Counted from the stretch's first letter, positions 50,269 to 59,749 are shown. The stretch is 64,000 nucleotides of DNA from an uncultured Clostridia bacterium (GCA_934647305.1 CAKUFI010000005.1:1-64000); one strand, 5' to 3'. Numbers and translations are program-made. The notes: generated from the letters alone by a model not told the origin.

Positions 50269-50297
50269 AAGCCCCTCCATTTTTTCCGGAAGGGCTT
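50269..50297 (-). terminator. Terminator of GH31 operon
   Basis: On the minus strand AAGCCCTTCC (50297-50288) pairs with GGAGGGGCTT (50278-50269), followed by TTTC. It lies 17 bases after the GH31 stop. Confidence 0.8.
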
Positions 50298-50313
50298 CGA
50301 TTCAGGGGGATAA

Positions 50314-51822
50314 TTACCTCGTGAAGAAGGGCAGGCGGTCGATGGGGGTGTCGATCTCGATCTCGCGGCCGCCCTCGTAGACCTGGCCGTCGTCGGCGGT
50401 CCAGCGGCCCTCGGGCAGCGTGACCTTCATGGTCTTCGCGCCCTTTTCCATGACCGGCGCGACCATGAGCTTTTCGCCCAGCATGAACTGCTGCGTCACG
50501 TGCGCCAGGCCCTGATGCGGGAAGGCGTACTCGAGCGGCTGCACGACCGGCTCGCGGGAGGTCAGCGAGGCCTCGACCGTCCTGACGATGTAGTCGGCGA
50601 AGCGGGTGTGCAGGTCAACCGCCTTCATGCAGCAGGCGTAGTTGTCCTTATTCAGGATGCGCCAGGGCGCGGCGGAGAACTGCATCATGGGCAGCAGCGC
50701 GCTGGCCTGGGTGCTGCGCACGATCAGCTCCTGATCGAGCCTGTCGGCGTTCTCGGTCATGTTGGAGTACTCGCCGCCGCCGATCATGTCGGGGCAGATC
50801 ATCTGATAGCCCATGATGGACTGCGCGATCGAGTTGGGAATCAGCGTGGCCAGGCCGTTTTCGGTCCAGGAGTGGGTCTTGTCGCACAGGCGCTCGGCTG
50901 CGGCGTACTGCGGCTGGTTGCAGGTCTCGCGCAGCTCGCTGAAGGGATACTGCGCGGCGAAGAGCGTGAACTGCTGGGTCTGCCGCCAGCCGGACGCGCC
51001 CGGGACGTGGTATTTGCAGTCGTCGGGGTAGAAGTGCGGGCCGCCCGCGTCGAACTTGAAGCCGTCCACGCCATAGGTGTTCTGCAGGTAGTCCATCTGC
51101 GCCTTGAACCAGTCCCAGTCGGCCGGGCGGGTCAGGTCGAGCACGGCGCTGTAGCCATTCCACCAGTGCGCGATGTGCACCTCGCCGTCAGCCCTTCGCA
51201 CGAACAGGCCGTCCCGCTCCATCTCGCGGAAGGTCAGGCAGTCGGGCGAGACGAACGGGCACACCCACAGCATGACCTTGAACCCCAGCTCGTGCAGGCG
51301 ATCCATCATGCCCTTCGGATCGGGGAAGCGGCCCTCGTGGAAGCGCCACACGCCGTAGTCCTCCTGCCAGTTGTCGTCGATCATCAGCACGCCGCGCGGG
51401 AAGCCCTCCGCGGCAATGCGCTCGGCGTAGGCCAGGATGTCCTTCTGGTTCTGGTTGTAGATCAGCTCAATCCAGGTATTGAACTGCGGCGCGCGGAACA
51501 GCTCCTCCTCGACGTGCTCGGCATGCTGGGGATAGAAGGTGTTCATCGCGTAGAGGTAGGCTTCCTTGAGCGTCGTGCCGGCCTGCCGCTCGATCACCTC
51601 GCCGTCGGGCTCGAGGAACACCTTGTCCTCGCCCACGGTGAAGACGAACGGCCGGTCGCTGTAAATCACGCGGCCCATATTGCTAAGCAGCAGGAAGTCC
51701 TCCTGGTTGCCCAGGGGTTGGTGCAGGTCGGCGGTGAAGCCGGGTGCGTAGGGCATCTTCGTGCCCTCGTGGACGCGGCCGCCCCAGAGCAGCTCGCCCT
51801 TCTTCAGTTCAATCGTAATCAT
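50314..51822 (-). CDS. GH31 family glycoside hydrolase
   Basis: A 502-residue cytoplasmic enzyme of glycoside hydrolase family 31, which includes alpha-glucosidases, alpha-xylosidases and related enzymes. The catalytic nucleophile is D258 in GVDGFKFDAGGP, and GVLMIDDNWQEDYGVWRFHEG and FKVMLWVCPFVSPD are family features. The C-terminal beta domain ends KVTLPEGRWTADDGQVYEGG. It is shorter than classic GH31 enzymes, lacking much of the N-terminal domain. Start and stop of neighbours overlap by ATGA with the 173-residue secreted protein gene. Substrate not decided. Confidence 0.88.
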   Translation of the reverse strand: MITIELKKGELLWGGRVHEGTKMPYAPGFTADLHQPLGNQEDFLLLSNMGRVIYSDRPFVFTVGEDKVFLEPDGEVIERQAGTTLKEAYLYAMNTFYPQHAEHVEEELFRAPQFNTWIELIYNQNQKDILAYAERIAAEGFPRGVLMIDDNWQEDYGVWRFHEGRFPDPKGMMDRLHELGFKVMLWVCPFVSPDCLTFREMERDGLFVRRADGEVHIAHWWNGYSAVLDLTRPADWDWFKAQMDYLQNTYGVDGFKFDAGGPHFYPDDCKYHVPGASGWRQTQQFTLFAAQYPFSELRETCNQPQYAAAERLCDKTHSWTENGLATLIPNSIAQSIMGYQMICPDMIGGGEYSNMTENADRLDQELIVRSTQASALLPMMQFSAAPWRILNKDNYACCMKAVDLHTRFADYIVRTVEASLTSREPVVQPLEYAFPHQGLAHVTQQFMLGEKLMVAPVMEKGAKTMKVTLPEGRWTADDGQVYEGGREIEIDTPIDRLPFFTR

Positions 51823-52340
51823 TCGTTTGCTCCTTTATCGTTCGTTTGGGTGGTTTTCCAGGTCAGGAAGCGCGCAAGCTCGTCCCGCACGACCTGCCAC
51901 TTGGCCTGGTCGTAGCCCTCGTGCTTCTGCGGATTGCCCGCGTCGTCCAGCAGGGCCTTCGCGCCCTCGAAGTCGGCGGCGATGTCGTCGGCCTGAGACA
52001 GCACGGCGTCGAAGCTCTCGTCCAATATCGCCAGCTCGTCCTCGGAGAGACTCAGATACCAGGACAGGATCTCCTCCGGCAGGCGGCCTGCCTCGTCCTC
52101 GGGCAGCTCCTGCGCCCAGTCCAGCAGACCGCACGCGGCGATCGCGCCCTTGAGCGACGAGCCCGCCGTGCCCGGCTGCGCGCCCAGCATGCCGTCCAGC
52201 GCCTGATACGCGGCGGAATACTCGGCGTAAAGCGCGTCGTAGCTTTCGGGCGCTTTGGTGGCCTGGGGAACGGTTTCGGCGAGGGCGCAGGGCAGGGCCA
52301 GCGTCAGCGCCAGCAATGTGCAGATCAGTTTCTTTTTCAT
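51819..52340 (-). CDS. Secreted acidic helical protein, unknown function
   Basis: A 173-residue protein with a signal peptide (MKKKLICTLLALTLALPCALA) and no lipobox. The mature part is acidic and mainly helical (SYDALYAEYSAAYQALDGML and LSEDELAILDESFDAVLSQA). I recognise no family. It lies between the AraC gene (19 bases) and GH31 (ATGA overlap), so it belongs to that operon; an accessory surface role is conceivable. GGAAGGAG precedes the ATG. Confidence 0.78.
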   Translation of the reverse strand: MKKKLICTLLALTLALPCALAETVPQATKAPESYDALYAEYSAAYQALDGMLGAQPGTAGSSLKGAIAACGLLDWAQELPEDEAGRLPEEILSWYLSLSEDELAILDESFDAVLSQADDIAADFEGAKALLDDAGNPQKHEGYDQAKWQVVRDELARFLTWKTTQTNDKGANE

Positions 52341-52359
52341 GGTCAGTCAGCTCCTTCCA

Positions 52360-53262
52360 TCATTTCAGGCACTTCGACGCGCCGTGCGGCCCGTTGGTTC
52401 CGGAAAGGCGCGCCCGGCGGAACTCGGAGGGCGTATGGCCGGTCGCTTCGCGGAAGCGCCTGGTGAAGCGGCTGGCGCTGGAGAAACCGGTCTGCAGCGC
52501 CACGCCGGTGATGGGCAGCGAGGTGTTCAGCAGCAGCTCGAGCGCCTTCTGCAGGCGGCAGGCGAGCAGGTACTGGTGAATCGTGCGCCCGGTGTGCAGC
52601 CGCATCAGCCGCCCGGCGTGTACCGGGTGATAGCTGACCACCGCGGCTACCTCCTCGTTGGTCAGCGGGGAGGCGTAGCGCGCCTGTATGAAGGCGATCA
52701 TGCGCTCGACCGCGTCCGGCTGCGTCTCGTCCTCCCACAGGGTCTGGCGCGTGAGCAGGATCAGCGCCCGGAGCATCAGCGCGGACAGCTGCCGCTCGAA
52801 AAAGCGCCTGCGCCCGACGTATTCCCGCTGCATCTCGGCCAGGATGGGCTCGAGCGCCTCCGCGCCGGTCACGCGCAGCGGCCGGCAGAGCGCCTCGCAG
52901 TCCGAAACCGTGCGCTCGCGCTCCGCCTCGGCCAGCGGGAAAGCGCCGGGCAGCAGGGGAAAGGGGCTGTCGCAGGAACGGCCGCGATCCCGCGTGAGGT
53001 CGAAATTGACCGAGAACAGGCGCGGCATGCGCTTGCCCGTCACCTCGAAGCGATAGGCGGTTCCCGCGGGCAGCAGCGCCGCCGTGCCCCCGGTCAGGGA
53101 AAAGCGCTCCCCGGACAGGCACAGCGCGCAGTCGCCCTCGTACAGGTAAAACAGCCGGTTGTCCCGCGCGCAGACCTCGCCCAGGCTGATCGGCGTCAGG
53201 CTGCCCTCCCGGGCGTAGCGCACGCAGGGGTCGATCTGTGAAAAGCATATGTCGCTGGGCAT
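52360..53262 (-). CDS. AraC-family regulator of glycoside hydrolase cluster
   Basis: A 300-residue soluble regulator: N-terminal cupin-like ligand domain (with FSLTGGTAALLPAGTAYRFE) and C-terminal AraC helix-turn-helix pair (about 190-285, LTNEEVAAVVSYHPVHAGRL and ITGVALQTGFSSASRFTRRF). Start ATG 53262 has GAGGAAG 6 bases upstream. It heads the AraC-secreted protein-GH31 operon and is divergent from the DUF5696-like gene, so it may control both sides. Confidence 0.9.
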   Translation of the reverse strand: MPSDICFSQIDPCVRYAREGSLTPISLGEVCARDNRLFYLYEGDCALCLSGERFSLTGGTAALLPAGTAYRFEVTGKRMPRLFSVNFDLTRDRGRSCDSPFPLLPGAFPLAEAERERTVSDCEALCRPLRVTGAEALEPILAEMQREYVGRRRFFERQLSALMLRALILLTRQTLWEDETQPDAVERMIAFIQARYASPLTNEEVAAVVSYHPVHAGRLMRLHTGRTIHQYLLACRLQKALELLLNTSLPITGVALQTGFSSASRFTRRFREATGHTPSEFRRARLSGTNGPHGASKCLK

Positions 53263-53315
53263 GGCGCACTTCCTCAACAAGTTGTTTTTTGACCAGTCGA
53301 TGTTTATTGCACGCT

Positions 53316-53344
53316 TTGATTATACTCCATCGGGGTGCTATAAT
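53316..53344 (+). promoter_or_regulatory. SigA-type promoter of DUF5696-like gene
   Basis: TTGATT (53316-53321) and TATAAT (53339-53344) with a 17-base spacer, 43 bases before the start. Confidence 0.75.
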
Positions 53345-53387
53345 CAATAGACAAAAGTCATTTAAACGCATTGAAGGAGTGAAAACC

Positions 53388-55112
53388 ATGCTCGCATACG
53401 CAAGACGAACCGACGGCGCAATCGTGTCCTTCGCGCTGCAGATTGAAGAAACGGACTACGGCTTCAAGGCGATGCTTCCGGCCCATGCGCTGGGCGCGGG
53501 AATCGAGACGGTGGACTTTCTGCCCGACTACGCGGCCGCGCGCGCGGGGGAGGAGGGCTATATGGCTCTGCCGCATGGCCAGCGCAATCAGGCCGACATG
53601 CTGACCTTCTTCCGGGAAAGGGAGGATATCGAGTACGAATCGGCCTACACCGTGATGCCCATGTTCGGCTTTAAGACGAGGGAAAAGTGCTTCGTCGCGA
53701 TCTTTGACGGCATGAAGCAGACGCACAGCCAGTACGTGACCGTGAAGGGCGGGGAGTACCGCCTGTGCGCCCGGTTTCTTCTCGAGGGGTGCGCGCCCGA
53801 GGAGGATCTGTCGGTCGAGTACCACCTGCTTCCCCTAGAGGCCGACTACAGCGACATGTGCCGCGTGTACCGGGAATATCAGCTGGCGCGCCACGCCTGC
53901 GTCCGCCTCGATCAGCGCCTGAACGCCGCGCGCGCCTACGCCGCCCAGGCGCCCGAAATCCGCATCCGCCTGGCCTGGAAGCCCGCGCCCTCGCCGGTGC
54001 CCGAGCAGACCGTCGAGAACGAGCCGCCCATGCATGTCGCCGTCACCTTTGAGCGGGTGGGCGAAATCCTGGACACGCTGAAGAAAGAGGGCGTGGAGAA
54101 GGCCGAGATCTGCCTGGTGGGCTGGAATCTGCGCGGTCACGACGGGCGCTACCCGCAGATGTTCCCGGTCGAGCCGGCGCTGGGCGGGGAGGAGGGCCTG
54201 AAGCGGCTGATTGAGAAGGCACAGGACATGGGCTATCAGATCGTCTGCCACACCAACTCGACCGACTGCTATTCGATCGCCGAGGACTGGGACGTGGAAA
54301 AGCTGCCCATCGTCACGCGGGACGGGCAGCTCGCCTCGCACGCCTTCTGGAGCGGCGGCAAGATGTACGATATGTGCCCGCACGCCGCCTGGCGCTTCGC
54401 CGAGCGCGACCTGCCCCGGGTGGCGCAGCTGGGGTTTAAGGGGCTTCACTACATCGACGTGATCAGCGTGGTGCCCCCGCGCAGCTGCTTTAGCCCAAAC
54501 CACCCGGCCACGAAGCGCGAGTACGTGACCATCATGCGCCGCATCATGAGCCTGTCTGCCGGTCTGTTCGGCGGCTTCATGAGCGAGGGCTGCTACGACT
54601 TCTGCGCGGGCGAGCTGGATTACGGCCTGTACGCCGCCTTCAACATGCTCACCCACACGCATCCCCTGTGCGACCGGCTGGTGCCGCTGTGGCAGCTGGT
54701 CTATCACGGGATCATCCTGAGCAATCCGACCATCGAGACGATCAACTATCCCATCAAGGGGGACGCGGCCCGGCTCAAGGTGTTCGAGTACGGCGGCCGG
54801 CCCACCTTCTACCTGTACTCCAAATTCGTGAACAACAAGAAGGTGGTCAACTGGATGGACGCGGCCGATCTGACCTGCGGCGGCGAGGACGACCTTGCGC
54901 GCACCGCAAAGGTCATCGCACAGGCGTACCGCGAGCATCGGCCGCTCAATTACCTGCAAATGCAGTTTATCGACAGGCACGAGTACCTGACCGACCAGGT
55001 CACGGTCACGACCTACGAGGGCGGCGAGCGCATGGTCTGCAACGCCTCAGACGCGCCCTTTGACTTCGAGGGCCACGCCGTCCCGCCGAGAGGCTGGCTG
55101 CTGGTGAAATAG
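53388..55112 (+). CDS. DUF5696-like putative glycoside hydrolase
   Basis: A 574-residue cytoplasmic protein. A beta-rich N-terminal domain to about residue 190 is followed by a TIM-barrel-like part: LVGWNLRGHDGRYPQ, YQIVCHTNSTDCYS, KGLHYIDVISVVPPRSCFSP and GFMSEGCYDFCAGELDYG. The order of a conserved D in HYID and an E in MSEG fits a retaining hydrolase and resembles DUF5696 and GH101-like enzymes. I cannot name a substrate. GAAGGAG precedes the ATG. A terminator follows at 55136. Confidence 0.65.
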   Translation: MLAYARRTDGAIVSFALQIEETDYGFKAMLPAHALGAGIETVDFLPDYAAARAGEEGYMALPHGQRNQADMLTFFREREDIEYESAYTVMPMFGFKTREKCFVAIFDGMKQTHSQYVTVKGGEYRLCARFLLEGCAPEEDLSVEYHLLPLEADYSDMCRVYREYQLARHACVRLDQRLNAARAYAAQAPEIRIRLAWKPAPSPVPEQTVENEPPMHVAVTFERVGEILDTLKKEGVEKAEICLVGWNLRGHDGRYPQMFPVEPALGGEEGLKRLIEKAQDMGYQIVCHTNSTDCYSIAEDWDVEKLPIVTRDGQLASHAFWSGGKMYDMCPHAAWRFAERDLPRVAQLGFKGLHYIDVISVVPPRSCFSPNHPATKREYVTIMRRIMSLSAGLFGGFMSEGCYDFCAGELDYGLYAAFNMLTHTHPLCDRLVPLWQLVYHGIILSNPTIETINYPIKGDAARLKVFEYGGRPTFYLYSKFVNNKKVVNWMDAADLTCGGEDDLARTAKVIAQAYREHRPLNYLQMQFIDRHEYLTDQVTVTTYEGGERMVCNASDAPFDFEGHAVPPRGWLLVK

Positions 55113-55135
55113 TCGCATAGAAATACGCCGGTCAG

Positions 55136-55172
55136 ACGCTTTGATCTGACCGGCGCTTTGTTTATGATATGC
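55136..55172. terminator. Terminator between convergent genes
   Basis: CGCCGGTCAGA (55136-55146) pairs perfectly with TCTGACCGGCG (55155-55165), followed by CTTTGTTT. It lies between the DUF5696-like gene and the convergent GH5 gene. Confidence 0.88.
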
Positions 55173-55173
55173 G

Positions 55174-56268
55174 CTAGGCCTCCCGCCCCTGAATGACGCG
55201 CAGCAGGCGCTCGCTGAGTATGCCTCGGCGGTCGTCGTCCACCAGACTGAAGCGGTTTCCGTCGTTGGGCGTGCTCAGGTAATTCCAGACGCAGTAGGGG
55301 ATGCCGTATTCCTTCAGGATCGAAATCACGTCCCGCATCCAGTTTTCGCGGAAGGTCAGCGCGCAGTGGCGGATGGTGCCGAACTCACCGCACCAGAGCG
55401 TCTTGTCCGGGTTGCGCCGCGCAAACTCGATCGCGCCGGACAGCGTGCCGCGCAGAAAATCCCTGTCGATGCGCGTAATTCCCGGATAGGCGTCCTGAGC
55501 TCCCTCGACCAGGCGGTGATATTCACGATAGCGCTCCACGTCGTCCGTGGGATAGGGCATGGCGCGGTTATAGTAGAGCGGGCCGGGCTGCAGGACGGAC
55601 TGCTGATGGGTGAATTCAAAGGGCGCGTAGGTGTGGAAGGTATAGATGACGTTTTCGTCGCCGTACACGCGCAGATCCTTCAGGCAATCCGGACTGTTCC
55701 AGCAGATGCTGCCGATGATGACCCGGCGCGTGGGATTGAGCGTGCGGATGGCGCGCAGCGTGCGATCGGCCAGCGCGTTCCACTGCTCGGGATCGACGCT
55801 GCGCACCTCGTTGAGCAGCTCGAAGAACACCTCGGGGTGCGCCGCATAGCGCTTTTCCAGCATGACCCACAGCGCGACGAAGCGTTCCTGAAGCGCGGGC
55901 GAGTCGAGCAGCTGAACCGGCTCCTGAATGTCGCAGTAGTTGCCGATCGCCTTGTGCAGGTTCAGCACGACGCTCATGTGACGCGCCTCGCACCACTCGA
56001 TAAAGCGGTCTACGCGCTCCAGCACGCGCTCGCGCCAGACGCCGGGCGCTTCCTCCAGCACGATCTGGTCGAAGCCCAGCCGGACATGATCCATCCCCAT
56101 GCGGGCGATGTTGTCCGCGTCCCATTCGGTGATGTAGGTATCGAAGTGCTCCAGGTCGCCCACCGTGATCGGCATGCGCCACTCGTCGGGCAGCACGTTG
56201 AATCGCTTGTAGTTGGTCAGCCAGCCGCCGATTCCCATGCCGCGCTGAAAGCCCCTGATCTGCTTCAT
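55174..56268 (-). CDS. GH5 family glycoside hydrolase (cellulase-like)
   Basis: A 364-residue enzyme of glycoside hydrolase family 5. The start RGFQRGMGIGGWLTNY is typical; the acid/base is E154 in FFELLNE and the nucleophile E295 in LWCGEFG. There is no signal peptide, so it probably acts on short imported glycans rather than polymers. ATG 56268 has GAAGGAG 10 bases upstream; the frame extends further upstream without family similarity. A good promoter lies at 56301-56329. Family 5 covers many substrates, so specificity is open. Confidence 0.88.
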   Translation of the reverse strand: MKQIRGFQRGMGIGGWLTNYKRFNVLPDEWRMPITVGDLEHFDTYITEWDADNIARMGMDHVRLGFDQIVLEEAPGVWRERVLERVDRFIEWCEARHMSVVLNLHKAIGNYCDIQEPVQLLDSPALQERFVALWVMLEKRYAAHPEVFFELLNEVRSVDPEQWNALADRTLRAIRTLNPTRRVIIGSICWNSPDCLKDLRVYGDENVIYTFHTYAPFEFTHQQSVLQPGPLYYNRAMPYPTDDVERYREYHRLVEGAQDAYPGITRIDRDFLRGTLSGAIEFARRNPDKTLWCGEFGTIRHCALTFRENWMRDVISILKEYGIPYCVWNYLSTPNDGNRFSLVDDDRRGILSERLLRVIQGREA

Positions 56269-56300
56269 CGTCTTTTGCTCCTTCGGTGTTTTTTCTATAT

Positions 56301-56329
56301 AGTATAACAGCCCGGAAGGAAAAACGCAA
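56301..56329 (-). promoter_or_regulatory. SigA-type promoter of GH5 gene
   Basis: On the minus strand TTGCGT (56329-56324) and TATACT (56306-56301) with a 17-base spacer. Confidence 0.75.
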
Positions 56330-56388
56330 GGAAAAACTGAGCGCGCCGCCTCATATAATGAAAAGGAAGAGCTGCGGGAGGTGCGGAT

Positions 56389-56997
56389 ATGGCTTGTCAG
56401 GCGGGAAGAGCGGGCGTGCTGCTCGTGGGGGAGAAGGGGGAGCTCGAGTGGCTCGGGCGGGCGCTGGAGGAGGAGGGCTATGCGGTGCGGCCGCATGTTC
56501 CCGAGTGGACGGGCGGCTGGCAGGGCGCGCTGCAGCGGGCGCGGGAGGCGTACTGCCGATTGCGGGCGGAGACGCAGGACGCGTTTTTGCTGGGGCAGTC
56601 GGCCGGGGCGGCGCTGGGACTGGCGCTGGCGCAGCGGCACCCGGCGAGCGGCCTGGTCTGCCTGAGCGCGCCGGTCTGGCTGAAGCCCTGCGCGTATTTT
56701 GGCGGGCGCGGGCCGCTCGCGTCCGATTCCTGGCGCAAGAAGCGGGGGCTTGTCCGGCTGATTCGCCTGGTGCGGGAGAACCTGTACTGCGTGGAGTGCC
56801 CGGTGCTGGCGGTACAGTCATCGGGCGACCCATACCTGGCGCGTTCCGCGGCCGAGCGGCTGCTGCGCGACTGTCCCGCGCGGGAAAAACGCCTGCTCAG
56901 GCTGTGCGCCTCCGGTCACCTGGTGACGCAAGGCCCCGAGCGCGCGCTGCTCCTGTCCGCCGTGCTGGCCTTTTTGCGGGACGGCGCGACCGCGTGA
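56389..56997 (+). CDS. Alpha/beta hydrolase
   Basis: A 202-residue serine hydrolase. The nucleophile elbow is GQSAG with S71, followed by the likely acid D147 (SSGDPYL) and H177 (ASGHLVTQG). The size and GH.VT.GPER ending resemble small carboxylesterases of the Est30 type. GGGAGG precedes the ATG. An overlapping frame in another phase (56286-57020) is longer but composed of GC-rich, low-complexity sequence and is rejected. It is divergent from the GH5 gene; a role in removing acyl groups from glycans is possible but only inferred. Confidence 0.8.
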   Translation: MACQAGRAGVLLVGEKGELEWLGRALEEEGYAVRPHVPEWTGGWQGALQRAREAYCRLRAETQDAFLLGQSAGAALGLALAQRHPASGLVCLSAPVWLKPCAYFGGRGPLASDSWRKKRGLVRLIRLVRENLYCVECPVLAVQSSGDPYLARSAAERLLRDCPAREKRLLRLCASGHLVTQGPERALLLSAVLAFLRDGATA

Positions 56998-57016
56998 GCT
57001 GTCCGCGCGTTCACCC

Positions 57017-57045
57017 TTGACATCCGCCCTTTTCGCCGCTATAAT
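57017..57045 (+). promoter_or_regulatory. Consensus SigA promoter of AraC regulator gene
   Basis: TTGACA (57017-57022) and TATAAT (57040-57045), both exact consensus with a 17-base spacer. Confidence 0.9.
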
Positions 57046-57116
57046 GTAAAATTACAGGCGGCGCGGCGCTCCGAGGGGCGCCGGAGCCGGTCGGACAGAC
57101 GGAAGAAGGGGACGCA

Positions 57117-59222
57117 ATGCGATCAAAGAGGATGACCTACCGCAACAGACTGTACCTGCTGTTTGTGCTGGCCATGCTGATTCCGCTGTCCGTACTGTGC
57201 ATGGTTTTCTACAACATCAGCGTGAAGAGCGTGCGGGAAAACGCGCGGCATGTGTACGCGAATATGCTGGAGCAGACGGTCGCGCGGATCGACAGCGAGT
57301 TTGAGCAGATCCGCCGCATGTCGGAGGCCTATGCCGGCTCGAAATGGGTCAGCCAGATTGCGCACATGCAGGGAAAAGAGATCGACTACGACCGGCTCAA
57401 CGTCTACATGCTCTATCAGTACGGCGACCTGATCGGGCGCATGGAGGCCTCGAACCGCTATTCCAACCGCAGCGCCATCGTCTTTGTGCAGAAAGAGGCG
57501 TGCATGCTGAATAACGGCCTGTGGAATACCGACGCCCTGTTCCGCTCCGAGATGCGCATCGGCGGCATGGAGCCGAAGGAAGCGCTCGCGTTTGTCGGCC
57601 GAAACCAGGAGACGACCTACGTGTACGCGGATCAGGAGAGCGACCACGACCTGTATGTCATCCGCAGGATTCCCCTGATGGAAAAGGCGTGTAACGTGCA
57701 GCTGGTCATGAAGATCAGTTACTCCTCAATCGAACGCATACTCAGCGACGCCTCGGGCATGATCGTGCGATGCGCGCCGCCCGGGGGTAGGGTCATACAG
57801 TCCGGGAACGCCGGGGCCTTGCGGGAGGACGAGCCGGGCCGCTACCTGGTGCTGACGGCCACCTCGGCGCTCAACGGCTGGGCGTACAGCGGTTATGTGG
57901 ACAAGGCGGAGCTGTCGAAGGATCTGGCGAGTCTGCGCAGACTCCTGCTGATTGTCGTGAGCACGGTCATCCTGCTCAGCGTGGCGGCGGGGGTCTTGCT
58001 GATGTCTACCGCCTATAAGCCCGTCAAGGCGCTCAGCGAGCAGACGGGCGACCGTCGTCTGGGCGGCGCGGACGCGCTGGAAAGGCTCAGGGCAAACTTC
58101 GACAGCATGTCGCAGAACAACCGGAGCCTTCTTCACAAGGTGGACGCCTATGGCCCGCTGGCGCAGGAGGCGCTGTTTACCAATGTGATCTGCCGGACGA
58201 TTTCCGGCGAGAAAATGCGGCGCGTGGCCGGCGAGATGGGCATCTCGCTCGACCGGAAGCGCTGGGCGGCGGCCGTGTTCCAGTTCGACGGCGAGCTGAC
58301 CGGCTCCATCGAGAGGCGGCTGGCCGATCTGAACAACTATGTGCTGCATATCGAGCTGGGGCGCATCGCGGCCATCGCCGGAAGAGAGGACGACTGTCTG
58401 CCGATGATCGAGGAGTGGAAGAAGCTGGCCTTCAGCGCGGGGGTCACCTGCGGCATATCCTGCGTCCACGAGCGGCTGGAGGAGGTTTCCTCCGCGTATA
58501 TTGAGGCGACCATCGCGCTGCAGCTTTCGTCGGTGGAAAAGCCCGCGCTGTACAGCGAGGCGGCCTCGAACCGGCTGATCGCCCACGACTATCCGCAGCA
58601 GGCGGAAAACGCGCTCGCGAACGCCATCCAGCAGGGCGATTATGAAAAGGCATACGCCGTGCTGAGCGGGGTGATCGACAGAAACAGGGAGCAGAACCTG
58701 CTCTCTCAGCGCAGCCTGATGTACGACGTGCTGGCGACCATCCTGAGGGTCTGCGGCCAGGATCACCTGGCGCTGGAAAACCTGAAGCTGCGGCAGCTGT
58801 CGATGCACGACTTTTCCAAGCTGAAGTTCACCGTGTTTGAGGCGCTGCGCGAGGCCTGCAGGAAAGAAAAGGACGCGCGCCCCGAGGACGACGGGCGAAG
58901 GCAGCAGGCGGAGGCCATGCTCCGGTTTATCCGGGAGAACTACAGCGACGAGAACATGTCGCTGAGCTTGTTCGCGGAGCATTTCGGCTTCTCGCTGCAG
59001 TACGCCTCGAAGATCTGCAAGGACGTCTGCGGCGAGAACTTCGTGGACACACTGATGCGCGTGCGCATCGATGCGGCGAAGTCCCTGATTGAGAAGGAGA
59101 GCCTCACGCTGGAGGAGGTGGGAAGGCGCGTTGGCTATGCGTCGGTCACGACCTTCCAGCGGGCGTTCAAGAAGGCGGAGGGCATTACGCCCAGGGAATA
59201 TAAGGCACGGGTCAGGGAATGA
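57117..59222 (+). CDS. Transmembrane AraC-family regulator of importer C
   Basis: A 701-residue one-component regulator: membrane helix at about 12-34 (LYLLFVLAMLIPLSVLCMVF), extracytoplasmic sensor to about 270, second helix at about 280-300 (LLLIVVSTVILLSVAAGVLL), and C-terminal AraC domain (about 605-698, MSLSLFAEHFGFSLQYASKI and LEEVGRRVGYASVTTFQRAF). Unlike importers A and B, here the regulator precedes the transporter genes. AAGGGG precedes the start, and an exact consensus promoter lies upstream. Confidence 0.9.
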   Translation: MRSKRMTYRNRLYLLFVLAMLIPLSVLCMVFYNISVKSVRENARHVYANMLEQTVARIDSEFEQIRRMSEAYAGSKWVSQIAHMQGKEIDYDRLNVYMLYQYGDLIGRMEASNRYSNRSAIVFVQKEACMLNNGLWNTDALFRSEMRIGGMEPKEALAFVGRNQETTYVYADQESDHDLYVIRRIPLMEKACNVQLVMKISYSSIERILSDASGMIVRCAPPGGRVIQSGNAGALREDEPGRYLVLTATSALNGWAYSGYVDKAELSKDLASLRRLLLIVVSTVILLSVAAGVLLMSTAYKPVKALSEQTGDRRLGGADALERLRANFDSMSQNNRSLLHKVDAYGPLAQEALFTNVICRTISGEKMRRVAGEMGISLDRKRWAAAVFQFDGELTGSIERRLADLNNYVLHIELGRIAAIAGREDDCLPMIEEWKKLAFSAGVTCGISCVHERLEEVSSAYIEATIALQLSSVEKPALYSEAASNRLIAHDYPQQAENALANAIQQGDYEKAYAVLSGVIDRNREQNLLSQRSLMYDVLATILRVCGQDHLALENLKLRQLSMHDFSKLKFTVFEALREACRKEKDARPEDDGRRQQAEAMLRFIRENYSDENMSLSLFAEHFGFSLQYASKICKDVCGENFVDTLMRVRIDAAKSLIEKESLTLEEVGRRVGYASVTTFQRAFKKAEGITPREYKARVRE

Positions 59223-59655
59223 GCCGCCGGTCGTTTCGCCAAAGACTGAGAACCCTTTGGGTTTTCAGCCTTCCTGCCACCCTCACCAGTCTCCGCTAAA
59301 AATCAAAGATTTTTCGGGCGCGGAGCCTGCAGGGAAACGATTTTTTCTCTGGAAAATGAGATTTACAAAAATCGTCCCGCGCCCGCCGCGCATGTCGCCG
59401 GGCACGATTGAGAGTTCGAGAGGGCCGCGGCCCTCTCGAGCTCTTCGGGGTTTTTTCGACAGTCTGAGAAGAGCCGGAAGGCCCTTCTTTTTTTGCCATT
59501 CGAGGTGTGTCTGTAAAAATTCCCGAGACGCCCGCTCGCGGCTTTCGCGCCATTGCTGCGCCGGAAAACCCACTCGAATGATCGTCTCTTGCTTTTTTTA
59601 GGGACTGATTCAGGCAAAACAGTAAAAAACGCGGTGAAATCGTAAAAAGCGACGC
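59223..59655. repeat. Gene-free region with stacked hairpins, family-2 relic
   Basis: No gene is visible here. The stretch holds several inverted repeats: CTGAGAACCC/GGGTTTTCAG just after the regulator stop, AAAATC/GATTTT near 59310, and the perfect 22-base palindrome 59417-59438 (CGAGAGGGCC and its mirror) followed by CTCTTCGGGGTTTTTT. Reversed, GAGCTCGAGAGG...CCTCTCGAAC matches the family-2 copy at 2661-2700. Some of these may terminate the regulator transcript. Confidence 0.6.
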
Positions 59656-59684
59656 TTGTTTTTTGCAAACGGAATCCATATAAT
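59656..59684 (+). promoter_or_regulatory. Promoter of importer C
   Basis: TTGTTT (59656-59661) and TATAAT (59679-59684) with a 17-base spacer, 65 bases upstream of the binding-protein start. Confidence 0.7.
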
Positions 59685-59749
59685 GGACTTGCATGCGAGG
59701 AGCCGGATCTGGAGCCAAACAGAAAGAGAACATTTCAGGAGGAATCATA

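Noticed and set aside
56286..57020. 244-codon frame overlapping the alpha/beta hydrolase gene
   Set aside because: Its sequence is Gly/Arg/Ala low complexity, whereas the other frame has a Ser-Asp-His triad and a ribosome binding site.
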